Shown: one piece after another, positions 6,642 through 14,971 of the stretch
Layout: the number at the start of each line of letters is the position of its first letter
Numbering within the stretch: the stretch's first letter is position 1
Assembly: GCA_947631045.1 (NCBI GenBank)
Contig: CANRJV010000011.1
Coordinates: 1 to 36,480 of the forward strand
DNA from: an uncultured Bacilli bacterium
GTDB taxonomy: Bacteria > Bacillota_I > Bacilli_A > RF39 > UBA660
DNA length: 36,480 bases
Direction of reading: 5' to 3'
Notes under the pieces: model-generated
Database searches by the model: none
What the model was told of the DNA's origin: nothing
The model's input: the letters and a program-made list of their open reading frames with translations, nothing else
Translations under genes and position numbers: made by a program

Positions 6642-7616
6642 ATGTGTACTGCTATAACTTATAAAACTAAAGATCATTATTTTGGAAGAAATTTGGATTT
6701 AGAGTATTCATTCAAAGAAACTGTAACGATAACGCCCAAAAATTATCCATTTAAATTTAGAAATGGCCAAGAAATTAAAAACCATTATGCCTTAATTGGC
6801 ATGGCCTATGTGGAAGAAAATTATCCATTATACTATGATGCTATTAATGAAAAGGGCCTTGGCATGGCTGGATTAAATTTTCCAAAGAATGCTTTTTATC
6901 ATGATTTAGATAATAGTAAAGATAATGTTGCTCCTTTTGAATTTATTCCTTGGGTTTTAACTCAATGTGCCTCTTTAGAAGAAGTTAAAAAACTTTTAAG
7001 TAATTTAAATTTAGTAAATATTAATTTTAGTGACCAATTACCAGCATCTCCCTTGCATTGGATTATTGCCGATAAAGAAAAATCTTTAACGGTTGAATCA
7101 GTTAAAGATGGTTTAAAAATTTATGATAATCCTGTAGGGGTTTTAACTAATAATCCGACTTTTGATATGCAAATGTTTAATTTAAATAATTATATGAGTT
7201 TATCAATTGAACCACCAGTAAATAATTTTTCTAAAGATTTAACTTTTGATACTTATAGTAGAGGTATGGGGGCTTTAGGATTACCGGGAGATTTGTCTTC
7301 AGCCTCTCGTTTTGTTAAAGCTACATTTACTAAAATGAATTCTTTATCTGGTTCTAGTGAAGAAGAAAGTATCAGTCAATTCTTCCATATTCTAACGTCT
7401 GTTGAGCAACAAAGGGGTTGTGTTCATATGGGAGAAGATAAGTATGAAGTAACTATTTATAGTTCTTGTGCCAATATGGATAAAGGAATCTATTATTATC
7501 GCACTTATGAAAATAGTCAAATAACCGGAGTTTATATGCATAATGAAAATTTGGAAGGAACGAAACTTATTAATTACAATTTAATTGAAGGTCAAAAAAT
7601 ATTTAAGCAAAATTAA
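6642..7616 (+). CDS. Choloylglycine hydrolase family enzyme (bile salt hydrolase / penicillin V acylase type)
   Basis: 324 residues, full length for the family. Cys2 directly follows Met, so removal of Met exposes the N-terminal nucleophile. Other catalytic positions of the Clostridium perfringens enzyme can be matched: Arg16 and Asp19 in FGRNLDLEYSF, Asn79 in GLGMAGLNF, Asn170/171 in VLTNNPTFD and Arg223 in SSASRFVKATF. The family cleaves the amide bond of glycine- or taurine-conjugated bile acids, or of penicillin V and N-acyl homoserine lactones; the FGRN.D.EYSF and GLNF motifs favour the bile salt hydrolase branch. No signal peptide, so it is cytosolic. It stands alone behind its own promoter and faces gmk. 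The gene supports a gut habitat; substrate choice needs an assay. Confidence 0.88.
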   Translation: MCTAITYKTKDHYFGRNLDLEYSFKETVTITPKNYPFKFRNGQEIKNHYALIGMAYVEENYPLYYDAINEKGLGMAGLNFPKNAFYHDLDNSKDNVAPFEFIPWVLTQCASLEEVKKLLSNLNLVNINFSDQLPASPLHWIIADKEKSLTVESVKDGLKIYDNPVGVLTNNPTFDMQMFNLNNYMSLSIEPPVNNFSKDLTFDTYSRGMGALGLPGDLSSASRFVKATFTKMNSLSGSSEEESISQFFHILTSVEQQRGCVHMGEDKYEVTIYSSCANMDKGIYYYRTYENSQITGVYMHNENLEGTKLINYNLIEGQKIFKQN

Positions 7617-7653
7617 TTTAAAAACCTCATTCCTTTGTCCAAGAAATGGGGTT
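7615..7653 (-). terminator. Terminator of gmk
   Basis: AACCTCATT (7623-7631) and AATGGGGTT (7645-7653) form a nine-pair stem with one wobble. Read on the minus strand it is followed by TTTTTAAATT, so it serves gmk. Confidence 0.6.
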
Positions 7654-7674
7654 CATATCAAATTTATGGTCCTT

Positions 7675-8349
7675 TTATATTTCGACATCTTTATTAATAA
7701 AATCTTCTTCCATTAATAATTCGTGAATTTCTTCTTCTTTGGTATCTAAGAATACTTCTTCAATTCGGTCAACCCGACATTTTTCCGCTTTGATAATGGC
7801 TTCAACTTTAGAGACAGCTTCTTCGATAACATCATTAACAACGACATAGTTATACTTAGAAACTTCATTAATTTCTTGATAAGCTTTTTTAAAGCGTTCC
7901 ACAATTTTTTCTTTAGAATCAGTACCTCTATTCTTAAGCCTTCTTACAAGTTCTTTTAAAGATGGTGGCATAATAAATATACAAATGGCTTCCGGAAATA
8001 TTTTTTGGACATTTAAAGCACCCTCTATTTCAATTTCTAAAATAACATCAATTCCGGAATTTAGTTTATCGCTAATATTGACTTTGGGAGTTCCATAGTA
8101 ATTACCCGAATAATTGGTATATTCTAAAAAATAATCTTTTTTAATTAAATCTTTAAATTCTTCTTCATTAACAAAATTATAAGTAACGCCCGGAATATCA
8201 TTACTTCTTATTTTTCTTGAGGTAGTGGAAACTGATAACCACCTTTTTCCTGTGTCATTTTTTAAAAGTTCACTAATTATGGTTCCTTTACCGGCCCCAG
8301 ATGGAGCTGAAATAACAATTAAAGAGCCTCTTTCTTTTTGCTTAATCAA
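7675..8349 (-). CDS. gmk: Guanylate kinase
   Basis: About 224 residues. It phosphorylates GMP to GDP with ATP in the cytosol. The P-loop is SAPSGAGKGT (near the N-terminus); the GMP-binding segment follows as SVSTTSRKIRSNDIPGVTYNFV, and LEYTNYSGNYYGTP and DVILEIEIEGALNV complete the family core. The C-terminus is about 20 residues longer than usual and acidic. I prefer TTG at 8349 as start because AGGTGA (minus strand, 8360-8355) is five bases before it; a GTG at 8358 would sit inside that ribosome binding site. TATAAT on the minus strand (8372-8367) is a plausible -10 box. It is not next to rpoZ or priA as in many Bacillota. Confidence 0.97.
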   Translation of the reverse strand: MIKQKERGSLIVISAPSGAGKGTIISELLKNDTGKRWLSVSTTSRKIRSNDIPGVTYNFVNEEEFKDLIKKDYFLEYTNYSGNYYGTPKVNISDKLNSGIDVILEIEIEGALNVQKIFPEAICIFIMPPSLKELVRRLKNRGTDSKEKIVERFKKAYQEINEVSKYNYVVVNDVIEEAVSKVEAIIKAEKCRVDRIEEVFLDTKEEEIHELLMEEDFINKDVEI

Positions 8350-8414
8350 ATTAATCACCTACTTAAATTATAACAAAAGATGGGAAAAAATAAATCAATT
8401 AATGATATTTGTAG

Positions 8415-8420
8415 TATAAT
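8415..8420 (+). promoter_or_regulatory. -10 box of the DUF1003 operon
   Basis: A perfect TATAAT lies 22 bases before the start codon, with GGAGATGA between. The -35 region is poor. This promoter is divergent from that of gmk. Confidence 0.5.
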
Positions 8421-8442
8421 AAAAATAATTGGAGATGATTTC

Positions 8443-8964
8443 ATGGAAAAAAGGAAAAAAGAATTAGTTAAAATGCTTCTTAATCAAAATTTAGAAGAAA
8501 AAGATGAAGAAGAGATGATTGATTTATTAATTAATAATCCGATTACTATCGATGTTGATAAAGAAAATGATGCCAAAATGAGTTTTGGAGATAAAGTAGC
8601 GGATAAATTATCAGAAGTTGCGGGTAGTTGGACTTTTATTATAATATTCTGTGGTTTTTTACTTTTTTGGATTGTTTTAAATGCCTATCTTCTAAAAAAT
8701 GATGCTGTAGATCCGTATCCTTTTATTTTACTTAATCTTCTTTTATCTTGCCTGGCAGCTTTACAAGCCCCAATTATTATGATGAGTCAAAATAGACAAG
8801 CGAAGAAAGATACAATTCGTAATAAAAATGATTATCGAACAGATTTAAAAAGTGAATTAATTTTAGAACAAATTTGTGATAGATTAGAAAAAGTTAGTAA
8901 GAATCAATATAAAATTTTAAATTATTTAAAAAATTTAGATGAAGAAGATAAAAAACAAAAATAA
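8443..8964 (+). CDS. DUF1003 family membrane protein
   Basis: About 173 residues. Residues near 45-60 (FGDKVADKLSEVAGSWTFII) and the two membrane helices (FIIIFCGFLLFWIVLNAYLL, PFILLNLLLSCLAALQAPIIMMSQNR) followed by QAKKDTIRNKNDYRTDLKSE are the DUF1003 signature. The start is the ATG at 8443 with GGAGATGA ahead; an upstream in-frame ATG at 8380 would overlap the promoter. The family is an integral membrane protein of unknown function with cytosolic ends. It leads a three-gene unit with 13- and 12-base gaps. Confidence 0.85.
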   Translation: MEKRKKELVKMLLNQNLEEKDEEEMIDLLINNPITIDVDKENDAKMSFGDKVADKLSEVAGSWTFIIIFCGFLLFWIVLNAYLLKNDAVDPYPFILLNLLLSCLAALQAPIIMMSQNRQAKKDTIRNKNDYRTDLKSELILEQICDRLEKVSKNQYKILNYLKNLDEEDKKQK

Positions 8965-8977
8965 TTAGTAGGGAAAG

Positions 8978-9640
8978 ATGGAAGAAGTAGATAATTTATT
9001 AAAAAATCGGGTATTTAATTTTTCCAAACTTATTGATTATGGTTTTCAAGAAAAAGCAAATTATTTGGAATATCAAGAAATAATTTTAGAAAAATTTAAA
9101 GTAATTGTTACAATTTCGAAAAAGCAAAAGTTAAGTTATCAAGTAATAGATCGAAATACTAAAGAGGAATATTTGCCTTTAAAAGTAGTAACAATTAATG
9201 GTGATTTTGTGGGAAAAGTTAGGGAGAATACGTTAAAGATAATTAAAGATATAGTTAATAAATGTTCTATTAAAGATGTTTATGAAAGTAATCAAACGAA
9301 AGAAATAATAAAATATATTAAAGAAAAATACCAAGAAGAACCTGAATATTTATGGAATGATGAGAATGCCGTTTTTAGACATAAAGAAAATAAAAAATGG
9401 TATGGCGTATTAATGCCTATTACTAAAGATAAATTAGGCTTTAAAGAAAAAGATTTAGTGGAAATTATTGATTTAAAAATTGATCCGGATAAAATTAATA
9501 AACTTGTTAATAATAAGAATTATTTTAGGGGTTATCATATGAATAAAAAATATTGGTTAACAATTTTATTAGATGGAGAAGTAGATATTAAAGAGATTTA
9601 TAAGTTAATTGATGAAAGTTATAGTATTAAAAATAAATAG
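8978..9640 (+). CDS. MmcQ/YjbR family protein with N-terminal extension
   Basis: 220 residues. The C-terminal half (about 120-215) has the MmcQ/YjbR pattern: YLWNDENAVFRHKENKKWYGVLMPI, then VEIIDLKIDPDKINKLVNNKNYFRGYHMNKKYWLTILLDGEVDIKEIYKLIDESY. This is the CyaY-like fold with the typical 'NKKHW..i.LDG.v....i..li..SY' ending. The N-terminal 110 residues match nothing I can name, but their repeated YQ-v-ldr/TKEEYLPL pattern suggests a second small domain, also seen in longer YjbR proteins. Proposed to bind DNA or a ligand; function not established. Middle gene of the DUF1003-GDPD operon. Confidence 0.8.
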   Translation: MEEVDNLLKNRVFNFSKLIDYGFQEKANYLEYQEIILEKFKVIVTISKKQKLSYQVIDRNTKEEYLPLKVVTINGDFVGKVRENTLKIIKDIVNKCSIKDVYESNQTKEIIKYIKEKYQEEPEYLWNDENAVFRHKENKKWYGVLMPITKDKLGFKEKDLVEIIDLKIDPDKINKLVNNKNYFRGYHMNKKYWLTILLDGEVDIKEIYKLIDESYSIKNK

Positions 9641-9652
9641 GAGTAAAGTGTT

Positions 9653-11458
9653 ATGAAAATTAAAAAAATGTTAGGTTATAATTTTAAAAGTTTAGTGAGT
9701 TTTGAATTACTTTATAAAGTTCTTTCGGCCATTATTTTTGTTCCTTTATTTTTAGGAATATTTAGATTAATTACTAAGGTTAGTGGTTATGAATATTTAA
9801 CTTTGGAAAATATTGGGAGTTTTCTTTTAAATCCTTTAACTCTTCTTTTTCTTATTATTTTAATTTTAATTCTAACTTTTTATACTTTAATTGATATAAG
9901 TACGGTCATTGTCATTTTAGATATGTCATATCAAAGCAAAAAAATAACCGTTAAAGAGGCCTTTGTAACTGCCATTTCTAAATCTTTAAAAGTTTTTAAA
10001 AAAGGCAATATATTACTACCTTTTCTCATTTTATTTCTAATTCCTTTTTTGAATATTGGTTTATCTTCCGGAGTTATTTCCACAGTTAAAATTCCGGAAT
10101 TCATAACAGATTTTATTCGGAATAATAGTTTTCTTTCGATAATTTATTTATTATTTTTAATTTTACTTTTAGTTCTTTTATTCCGCTGGCTTTATAGTCT
10201 TCATTACTTTATTTTGGAAGATAAAACTTTTAAGGAAGCAAGAAAAGAAAGTATTAAATTAAGTAAGAAAAATAAACTAAAAGATTTTTTCAGTATTATA
10301 GGAATAGAATTATTAATAACCATTGTTTATATTTTATACATTTTTATAGGTATTGTTTTAATTATTTTATTTTATAAGTGGTTTGGGAACAACTTGCTTG
10401 GAGATTTAGCTATTACGACTATTTGGCTTTTAATTGCGATTTCTTTTGCTATCCTTACACTTTTGGCAACACCGATAAGTTTTGCTATTATTAGTTTCTT
10501 ATTTTATCATCATAAAGAGAAACAAAAAATAAAAATCGTGCATCTAAAAATTAATTCTCGCGAAAATAAAAAAGTATTTAAGAAAATTAAATTTTTCAGA
10601 TATGTGGTGATTATTTTAGCTATTTTAAGTGGTACCTTACTCACTTATGAAGTTTTGAATGGCCATAATGATTTAAAAATTGAACATTTAAAAACGATGG
10701 AAGTAACAGCCCATCGGGGAGCATCGGTAAGTTATCCCGAAAATACGATGAGTGCTTTTAAAGGAGCTAAAAAATTAGGTAGTGATTGGATTGAACTTGA
10801 TGTGCAACAAACGAGAGATGGCGAGTTGATTGTTTTACATGATCCAAATTTAAGAAGAACAACCGGTGTTAATAAAAATACTTGGGAAGCAACATACGCC
10901 GAAATTAAAGATTTAGATGCGGGTAGTTTCTTTAATGAAAAATTTAAAGATGAAAGAATTCCTTTACTTGAAGATGTTATTAAATATGCAAAAGAAAACA
11001 ATATTAAATTAAATATTGAGTTAAAACCAACAGGTAATGAAAAAGATTTTGAAAAACAAGTTGGCGAATTGATTAAAAAATATGATTTTATGAATAATGT
11101 AGTTGTGACTTCTCAAGTCTATAAAGTCTTAGAAAACTTTAAAGCTTATGATCAAAATATTAAAACAGTTTATGTGATGAGTTTAGCCTATGGGGATATT
11201 ACGAATCTTACTTGTGCTGATAGTTTTAGTATTGAAGCATCAAGTGTTACAAGAACACTAGTTAATAAAATTCATAATAAAGGTAAAGAAATTTATGCTT
11301 GGACTGTTAACACCAAAGATAGCATTCAAGAAATGGTTGATTTAAATGTTGATAATATTATTACAGATAATATTACACTCGCTAAAGATGTTATTTATCA
11401 AAGTAAAACTAGTAATTTAATTAATGAATATGTTAAATTTGTTCAAGAATTATTTTAA
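9653..11458 (+). CDS. Membrane-anchored glycerophosphodiester phosphodiesterase
   Basis: 601 residues. The first 340 contain seven or eight hydrophobic helices of the GDPD membrane-domain type. The rest is the TIM-barrel GDPD: catalytic His354 in AHRGASVSYPENT, the metal-binding pair in WIELDVQQTRDGE, His396 in VLHDPNLRRTTG, and the later LNIELKP and YAWTVNTKDSIQEMVDLNVDNIITD strands. The enzyme hydrolyses glycerophosphodiesters to glycerol-3-phosphate and an alcohol; membrane-domain forms are thought to act at the cell surface on lipid- or teichoic-acid-derived substrates. Last gene in its operon. Confidence 0.93.
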   Translation: MKIKKMLGYNFKSLVSFELLYKVLSAIIFVPLFLGIFRLITKVSGYEYLTLENIGSFLLNPLTLLFLIILILILTFYTLIDISTVIVILDMSYQSKKITVKEAFVTAISKSLKVFKKGNILLPFLILFLIPFLNIGLSSGVISTVKIPEFITDFIRNNSFLSIIYLLFLILLLVLLFRWLYSLHYFILEDKTFKEARKESIKLSKKNKLKDFFSIIGIELLITIVYILYIFIGIVLIILFYKWFGNNLLGDLAITTIWLLIAISFAILTLLATPISFAIISFLFYHHKEKQKIKIVHLKINSRENKKVFKKIKFFRYVVIILAILSGTLLTYEVLNGHNDLKIEHLKTMEVTAHRGASVSYPENTMSAFKGAKKLGSDWIELDVQQTRDGELIVLHDPNLRRTTGVNKNTWEATYAEIKDLDAGSFFNEKFKDERIPLLEDVIKYAKENNIKLNIELKPTGNEKDFEKQVGELIKKYDFMNNVVVTSQVYKVLENFKAYDQNIKTVYVMSLAYGDITNLTCADSFSIEASSVTRTLVNKIHNKGKEIYAWTVNTKDSIQEMVDLNVDNIITDNITLAKDVIYQSKTSNLINEYVKFVQELF

Positions 11459-11516
11459 ATAAATATTGTTATTTTTATTAATTTATTATATTATATTGGA
11501 CTAAACGAGGGAGTTT

Positions 11517-12170
11517 ATGAAAAAATATATTAATTTAACAAAGAAAGACATTTTAGAGGACATTTATTCTGAATTAGTTACTTTGACCAAATTTTATCAA
11601 GCACAAGGTAGTATTCTTCAATATCGTAAACATTTTCTTAAATTATTACAAAAATATTTTAAAGTGCTAATTTTGTCACAACAAAAACCTTCAGATAATC
11701 TTCCTGAAAGTTTTTGTGTAAGCAATTGTTACCTATATGCTTTAGACTTACCAATGCCTTCTTCATTTGTAGAATTATATAATTCTTTATCTGCTGGCCC
11801 ATTTAAATTGTTCCCTGGAGAATTAAGTGGTCTTTCTGTTGTCCATAAGCCATTGTCTAATTTAGAATTTTGTACGCGAATTACTTGCGATTTAAATACA
11901 TTAGGAATAGAGCATTTTAATGTAGACAAAGATGCAAAGCCAACACATGGTGGTTATAAAATGGCTTGTTTTTTAGGAGATAAAGGAATTGATGGCCATT
12001 TTGCTAGACAAGAAGAAAGTGGTATATGGACCCATCAAAAAGGTTATGGTGGAGAAATAGATGTAATGGATGAAAAGAATTTTGGCTATTATCATAATGG
12101 TTTAATTGGTTATGATTATGTTAAAACATTAGAATTAGTCAAACCTAGTTTTAAAAATAAAAGCAAATGA
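11517..12170 (+). CDS. Uncharacterised Cys/His protein, possible papain-like peptidase
   Basis: 217 residues, no signal peptide. After a helical N-terminus (1-60) come VSNCYLYALDLPMP (Cys71), LFPGELSG (about 98-105), then GIDGHFARQEESGIWTHQKGYGG with His161 and His173. This resembles a family with the pattern 'NCYAYA ... PGe ... DyHfyRqd.dG.WsHKpG', in which the Cys and His are placed as in papain-like cysteine peptidases or amidases. I offer the enzymatic role as a hypothesis only. A GAGGGAG ribosome binding site precedes the ATG. It lies between the GDPD and an anchored surface protein and seems to be transcribed alone. Confidence 0.5.
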   Translation: MKKYINLTKKDILEDIYSELVTLTKFYQAQGSILQYRKHFLKLLQKYFKVLILSQQKPSDNLPESFCVSNCYLYALDLPMPSSFVELYNSLSAGPFKLFPGELSGLSVVHKPLSNLEFCTRITCDLNTLGIEHFNVDKDAKPTHGGYKMACFLGDKGIDGHFARQEESGIWTHQKGYGGEIDVMDEKNFGYYHNGLIGYDYVKTLELVKPSFKNKSK

Positions 12171-12176
12171 TATTTG

Positions 12177-12205
12177 TTGTTTAATAAAAATAAATATTTT
12201 ATAAT
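12177..12205 (+). promoter_or_regulatory. Promoter leaving almost no leader
   Basis: TTGTTT (12177-12182), 17 bases, TATAAT (12200-12205). Transcription would start near 12212, at the first ATG (12213), and no Shine-Dalgarno sequence exists. Confidence 0.5.
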
Positions 12206-12212
12206 AAAATAG

Positions 12213-12914
12213 ATGTTTATGAAAAAAGTTATAATAGGAATAATTTCTTTAATTTTAATTGCGGGTATTTTAATCTTCGTGTATTTTGATAAGCCAAAAG
12301 ATATACCTATTCCAAAACCAGAAGAAGAAGTTCCAAAAGAAGTAGAAGAAATTGATAGTTATGTTGATGATAATAAAATAGTTTTAGGATTATATAAGAA
12401 TTATCGTAATGGAAAGAATCGGATGTTAATTAAGGAATACGAAAGTACCTGGTCTTATCATAATGATATTTCTTCTTTTGAAGTTTATTATACCAATGAA
12501 GAAGAGATTAGTAATAAAAATCAAATTCAATTATTTGATGAAAATAAAGATAATTATAGTAATCCTTTAAATTATAAAATAGGTTATTATATAAGTTTTG
12601 ATACTTATAATGAACATATTCAAAAAACCATCTTAAGGCCAAAAGATAGTGAAGATTTTTTTAAATATTTAGAAATATATTTATATGATGATTATCATCG
12701 AAGTGGTGGTTGGTATAGCCATACAACTGATGAAGAATATAATGAAGAAACATTGCTTACCTCAATAAAGTTAACGGCGGGAGCTCAAGTTAATGATATT
12801 ATTTCCGATATTACTTTAATGGCTTTTACTTATGATGCTGATGATTTTGATGAAAATAATAACTACCGTGGTGTTAGTAAATATACTATTACCATAAAAA
12901 ATAATATGGCTTAG
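12213..12914 (+). CDS. Membrane-anchored extracytoplasmic protein of unknown function
   Basis: 233 residues. An N-terminal membrane helix (VIIGIISLILIAGILIFVYF, about 6-25) without a clear cleavage site is followed by a Pro/Glu-rich stalk (IPIPKPEEEVPKEVEEI) and a domain rich in Tyr, Asp and beta-type segments, ending in VSKYTITIKN. It is probably an outward-facing single-span anchored protein. I recognise no family. Start is ATG 12213 or 12219; the promoter ends just before, so the mRNA may be leaderless. Its stop is five bases from the end of the convergent PIG-L gene. Confidence 0.65.
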   Translation: MFMKKVIIGIISLILIAGILIFVYFDKPKDIPIPKPEEEVPKEVEEIDSYVDDNKIVLGLYKNYRNGKNRMLIKEYESTWSYHNDISSFEVYYTNEEEISNKNQIQLFDENKDNYSNPLNYKIGYYISFDTYNEHIQKTILRPKDSEDFFKYLEIYLYDDYHRSGGWYSHTTDEEYNEETLLTSIKLTAGAQVNDIISDITLMAFTYDADDFDENNNYRGVSKYTITIKNNMA

Positions 12915-12918
12915 CATA

Positions 12919-14250
12919 TTACTTTTTTCTTTTTAATAATAAAATGATAATAAGAAGAACTAGGGAAGATGCTATAAGTGCTAAAGGAAGAATAAAATCT
13001 TTTATATTATTCTTTTTTTCTTTTTTTTCAGTTTTAACATTTTCTTCTTTAGTCTCTTCTTCTTGAACTTCATCTTTTCTTAAAGTTAAATTTTCGAACA
13101 TATCATTTTTGGTTATATCTTCACCTACTAAAGACCGATATAAACCAAATTCTAAAGGAGAGTATGTTTTAATTTCGGTGGCTTTGGTAAATTCTTTATT
13201 CTTTCCTAAAATCCAAGCGGTAAACCAAGTCCATTGTTGACTTAAGTGTTTACTATAGCCTTCTTTACTTACTTCATAGGCTGTTTTACCATCAAAATAT
13301 TCAAGAGGAGTATCATAATCCATTATAATAGGGTTTTCTTTATATAAATGTAAGTATAATTTAGGAGTGTCCCATAAACCATAATTATTTAGAGATTCTT
13401 CATCATAAGTGGCATTATTTGCTTTTAATATCGCTTGTTTTAAAATATAAGTATTTAAAATATGTTGCCCATGGCTATATTCTCCATTTTCATCATGCCC
13501 CACAATAACTAAAGGTTTAAATCTGCGAATATTTTCTACTTCATATTTTAAAGCCTCATCTTCTGTTAGATTACTTTTATTCATATTTTTAATGGCCCCA
13601 TCTAAATTGGTGGACCAAGCATCAGGAATTGGGCCAATAATTGGATAGTTTCTAATGCCTACTGTATAAAGGCCATGGAGTTGTTCGTGAAGCCTTTTGG
13701 GATTATCAAAGTGATTGGTAAAATAAACAACTTGAACATTGGCCCCTCTTGCCACATAAGTTGGTATTAATCCTAAGAAAAATAGTTGTTCATCATCACT
13801 ATGAGTGGAAAATAAAAGTAAATCGGCTTTATCAAAAGGTGGATTCCATACTTCTACAAAATCCGGAAGTTCTCCTTCACTTAAAACATAAATTTCCGCA
13901 ATTTTGACCTCTGTTTCGTAAGTTATTGCCGCCTCTTTAGTTTTTTCTTCTAATTTAACATATTCGTGTAAGAAATTATTGGCTCCTAAATTTTGGGACT
14001 TTTCATTATAATTAATTGCACCTTTTTGACTACTTAATTCATATATTATATAGATACCAGAAATATCCGTCTCACTTGTTATCGTAATTTCTTTATTTGC
14101 ATTTATAGTAGCATAACTATTTTCATTATTATCAGTTATTTTATTTAGCTTTTCATTATTTACTAAAATAGATACAGAATCTGTAATATTTTCTGCTAAA
14201 ACGGGAAGGGGAATTAATAAAAACCATAAACTTAATAAAATCTTTTTCAT
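12919..14250 (-). CDS. Exported PIG-L (LmbE-like) deacetylase with C-terminal anchor
   Basis: About 443 residues. An N-terminal signal sequence (MKKILLSLWFLLIPLPVLAE) is followed by a small domain (to about 130) and then the PIG-L core: LLLFSTHSDDEQLFFLG, the zinc-binding H-x-D-D motif (usually HPDDE, here HSDDE), VVYFTNHFDNPKRLHEQ, and the second metal site in EYSHGQHILNTYI. The tail is a Glu/Lys-rich linker and a final membrane helix (about the last 28 residues) ending KRKK. The family removes N-acetyl groups from GlcNAc-linked lipids or inositol conjugates with zinc. I choose ATG 14250 because TATAAT (minus strand, 14275-14270) overlaps the earlier in-frame ATG at 14271. It lies 29 bases after tetR on the same strand, divergent from the MMPL transporter. 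Confidence 0.85.
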   Translation of the reverse strand: MKKILLSLWFLLIPLPVLAENITDSVSILVNNEKLNKITDNNENSYATINANKEITITSETDISGIYIIYELSSQKGAINYNEKSQNLGANNFLHEYVKLEEKTKEAAITYETEVKIAEIYVLSEGELPDFVEVWNPPFDKADLLLFSTHSDDEQLFFLGLIPTYVARGANVQVVYFTNHFDNPKRLHEQLHGLYTVGIRNYPIIGPIPDAWSTNLDGAIKNMNKSNLTEDEALKYEVENIRRFKPLVIVGHDENGEYSHGQHILNTYILKQAILKANNATYDEESLNNYGLWDTPKLYLHLYKENPIIMDYDTPLEYFDGKTAYEVSKEGYSKHLSQQWTWFTAWILGKNKEFTKATEIKTYSPLEFGLYRSLVGEDITKNDMFENLTLRKDEVQEEETKEENVKTEKKEKKNNIKDFILPLALIASSLVLLIIILLLKRKK

Positions 14251-14279
14251 CCTATCAACTACCTTTTTCATTATATCAA

Positions 14280-14825
14280 TTAAAATAATTTTTTAAAAGT
14301 CTCTTTGATTACTTGATTAATTTCTTCTAAAGAGTAGGGGATTTCTTTTCGAAAATACTTGATAATTAATGCAATGCTGCCATCAAGATAAATAGAAATA
14401 GTAAGCTCATGAGATTTAATTTTTTCTTTAGGTAAAACGGCCGCTAAATTATTTAAAATTAATTTATTTAAATTTCCAGTAAATAAAAAAGGATCATTAC
14501 TAGAAAGAAGCATAGCATAGATATCTTCATGCTTTTCTAAATAATTCATCACAGTATCAAAAAACAAATCAATATTTTCTTTGGTTTTTAATTTACTTAA
14601 ATTACTCGTTAAAACATTTAAAGTTTCATCTTGGAATTCTTTAGCAACATCATAAATATTATCATAATGGGTATAAAATGTCCCACGGGTAATGTCCGCT
14701 AGTTTAGTAATATCTGTAACTGTTATTTTATCAACATCTTTTTTAATTTTGACTTCTTTAGCAAAAGCATTTTTTATCTTATCTCTAGTCTTTAAAGAAG
14801 AAGAATTTTTCATTTTAACTTTCAT
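14280..14825 (-). CDS. TetR family transcriptional regulator
   Basis: 181 residues. The N-terminal TetR helix-turn-helix is clear: KIKNAFAKEVKIKKDVDKITVTDITKLADITRGTFYTHYDNIYDVAKEF, with the TRGTFYTHY recognition helix (about residues 45-53). The rest is an all-helical ligand/dimer domain with no recognisable ligand. AAGGTGA precedes the ATG. The gene is divergent from the MMPL transporter with 146 bases between, the arrangement in which TetR proteins usually repress themselves and the transporter; the PIG-L gene follows in the same direction. Confidence 0.92.
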   Translation of the reverse strand: MKVKMKNSSSLKTRDKIKNAFAKEVKIKKDVDKITVTDITKLADITRGTFYTHYDNIYDVAKEFQDETLNVLTSNLSKLKTKENIDLFFDTVMNYLEKHEDIYAMLLSSNDPFLFTGNLNKLILNNLAAVLPKEKIKSHELTISIYLDGSIALIIKYFRKEIPYSLEEINQVIKETFKKLF

Positions 14826-14845
14826 GATATCACCTTTTTAATTTT

Positions 14846-14937
14846 AACATATATTTGAACATATTTAAATACACTGTTAAAATTTAGACACTATTTAATA
14901 AATTGTTATTTATTTTTGAAAATAATTATTTTATAAT
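14846..14937. promoter_or_regulatory. Divergent tetR-MMPL control region
   Basis: Two AACATAT direct repeats (14846-14852, 14858-14864), a palindrome TATTTAAATA (14862-14871) flanked by AACA and TGTT, and ACACT repeats (14871-14875 and 14889-14892 region) lie here. TATAAT at 14932-14937 is a plausible -10 box for the transporter. Any of these could be the TetR site; sequence alone does not decide. Confidence 0.4.
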
Positions 14938-14971
14938 CTATGTTAGTTTCGCTTAGAAATGAGGAAAAAAT

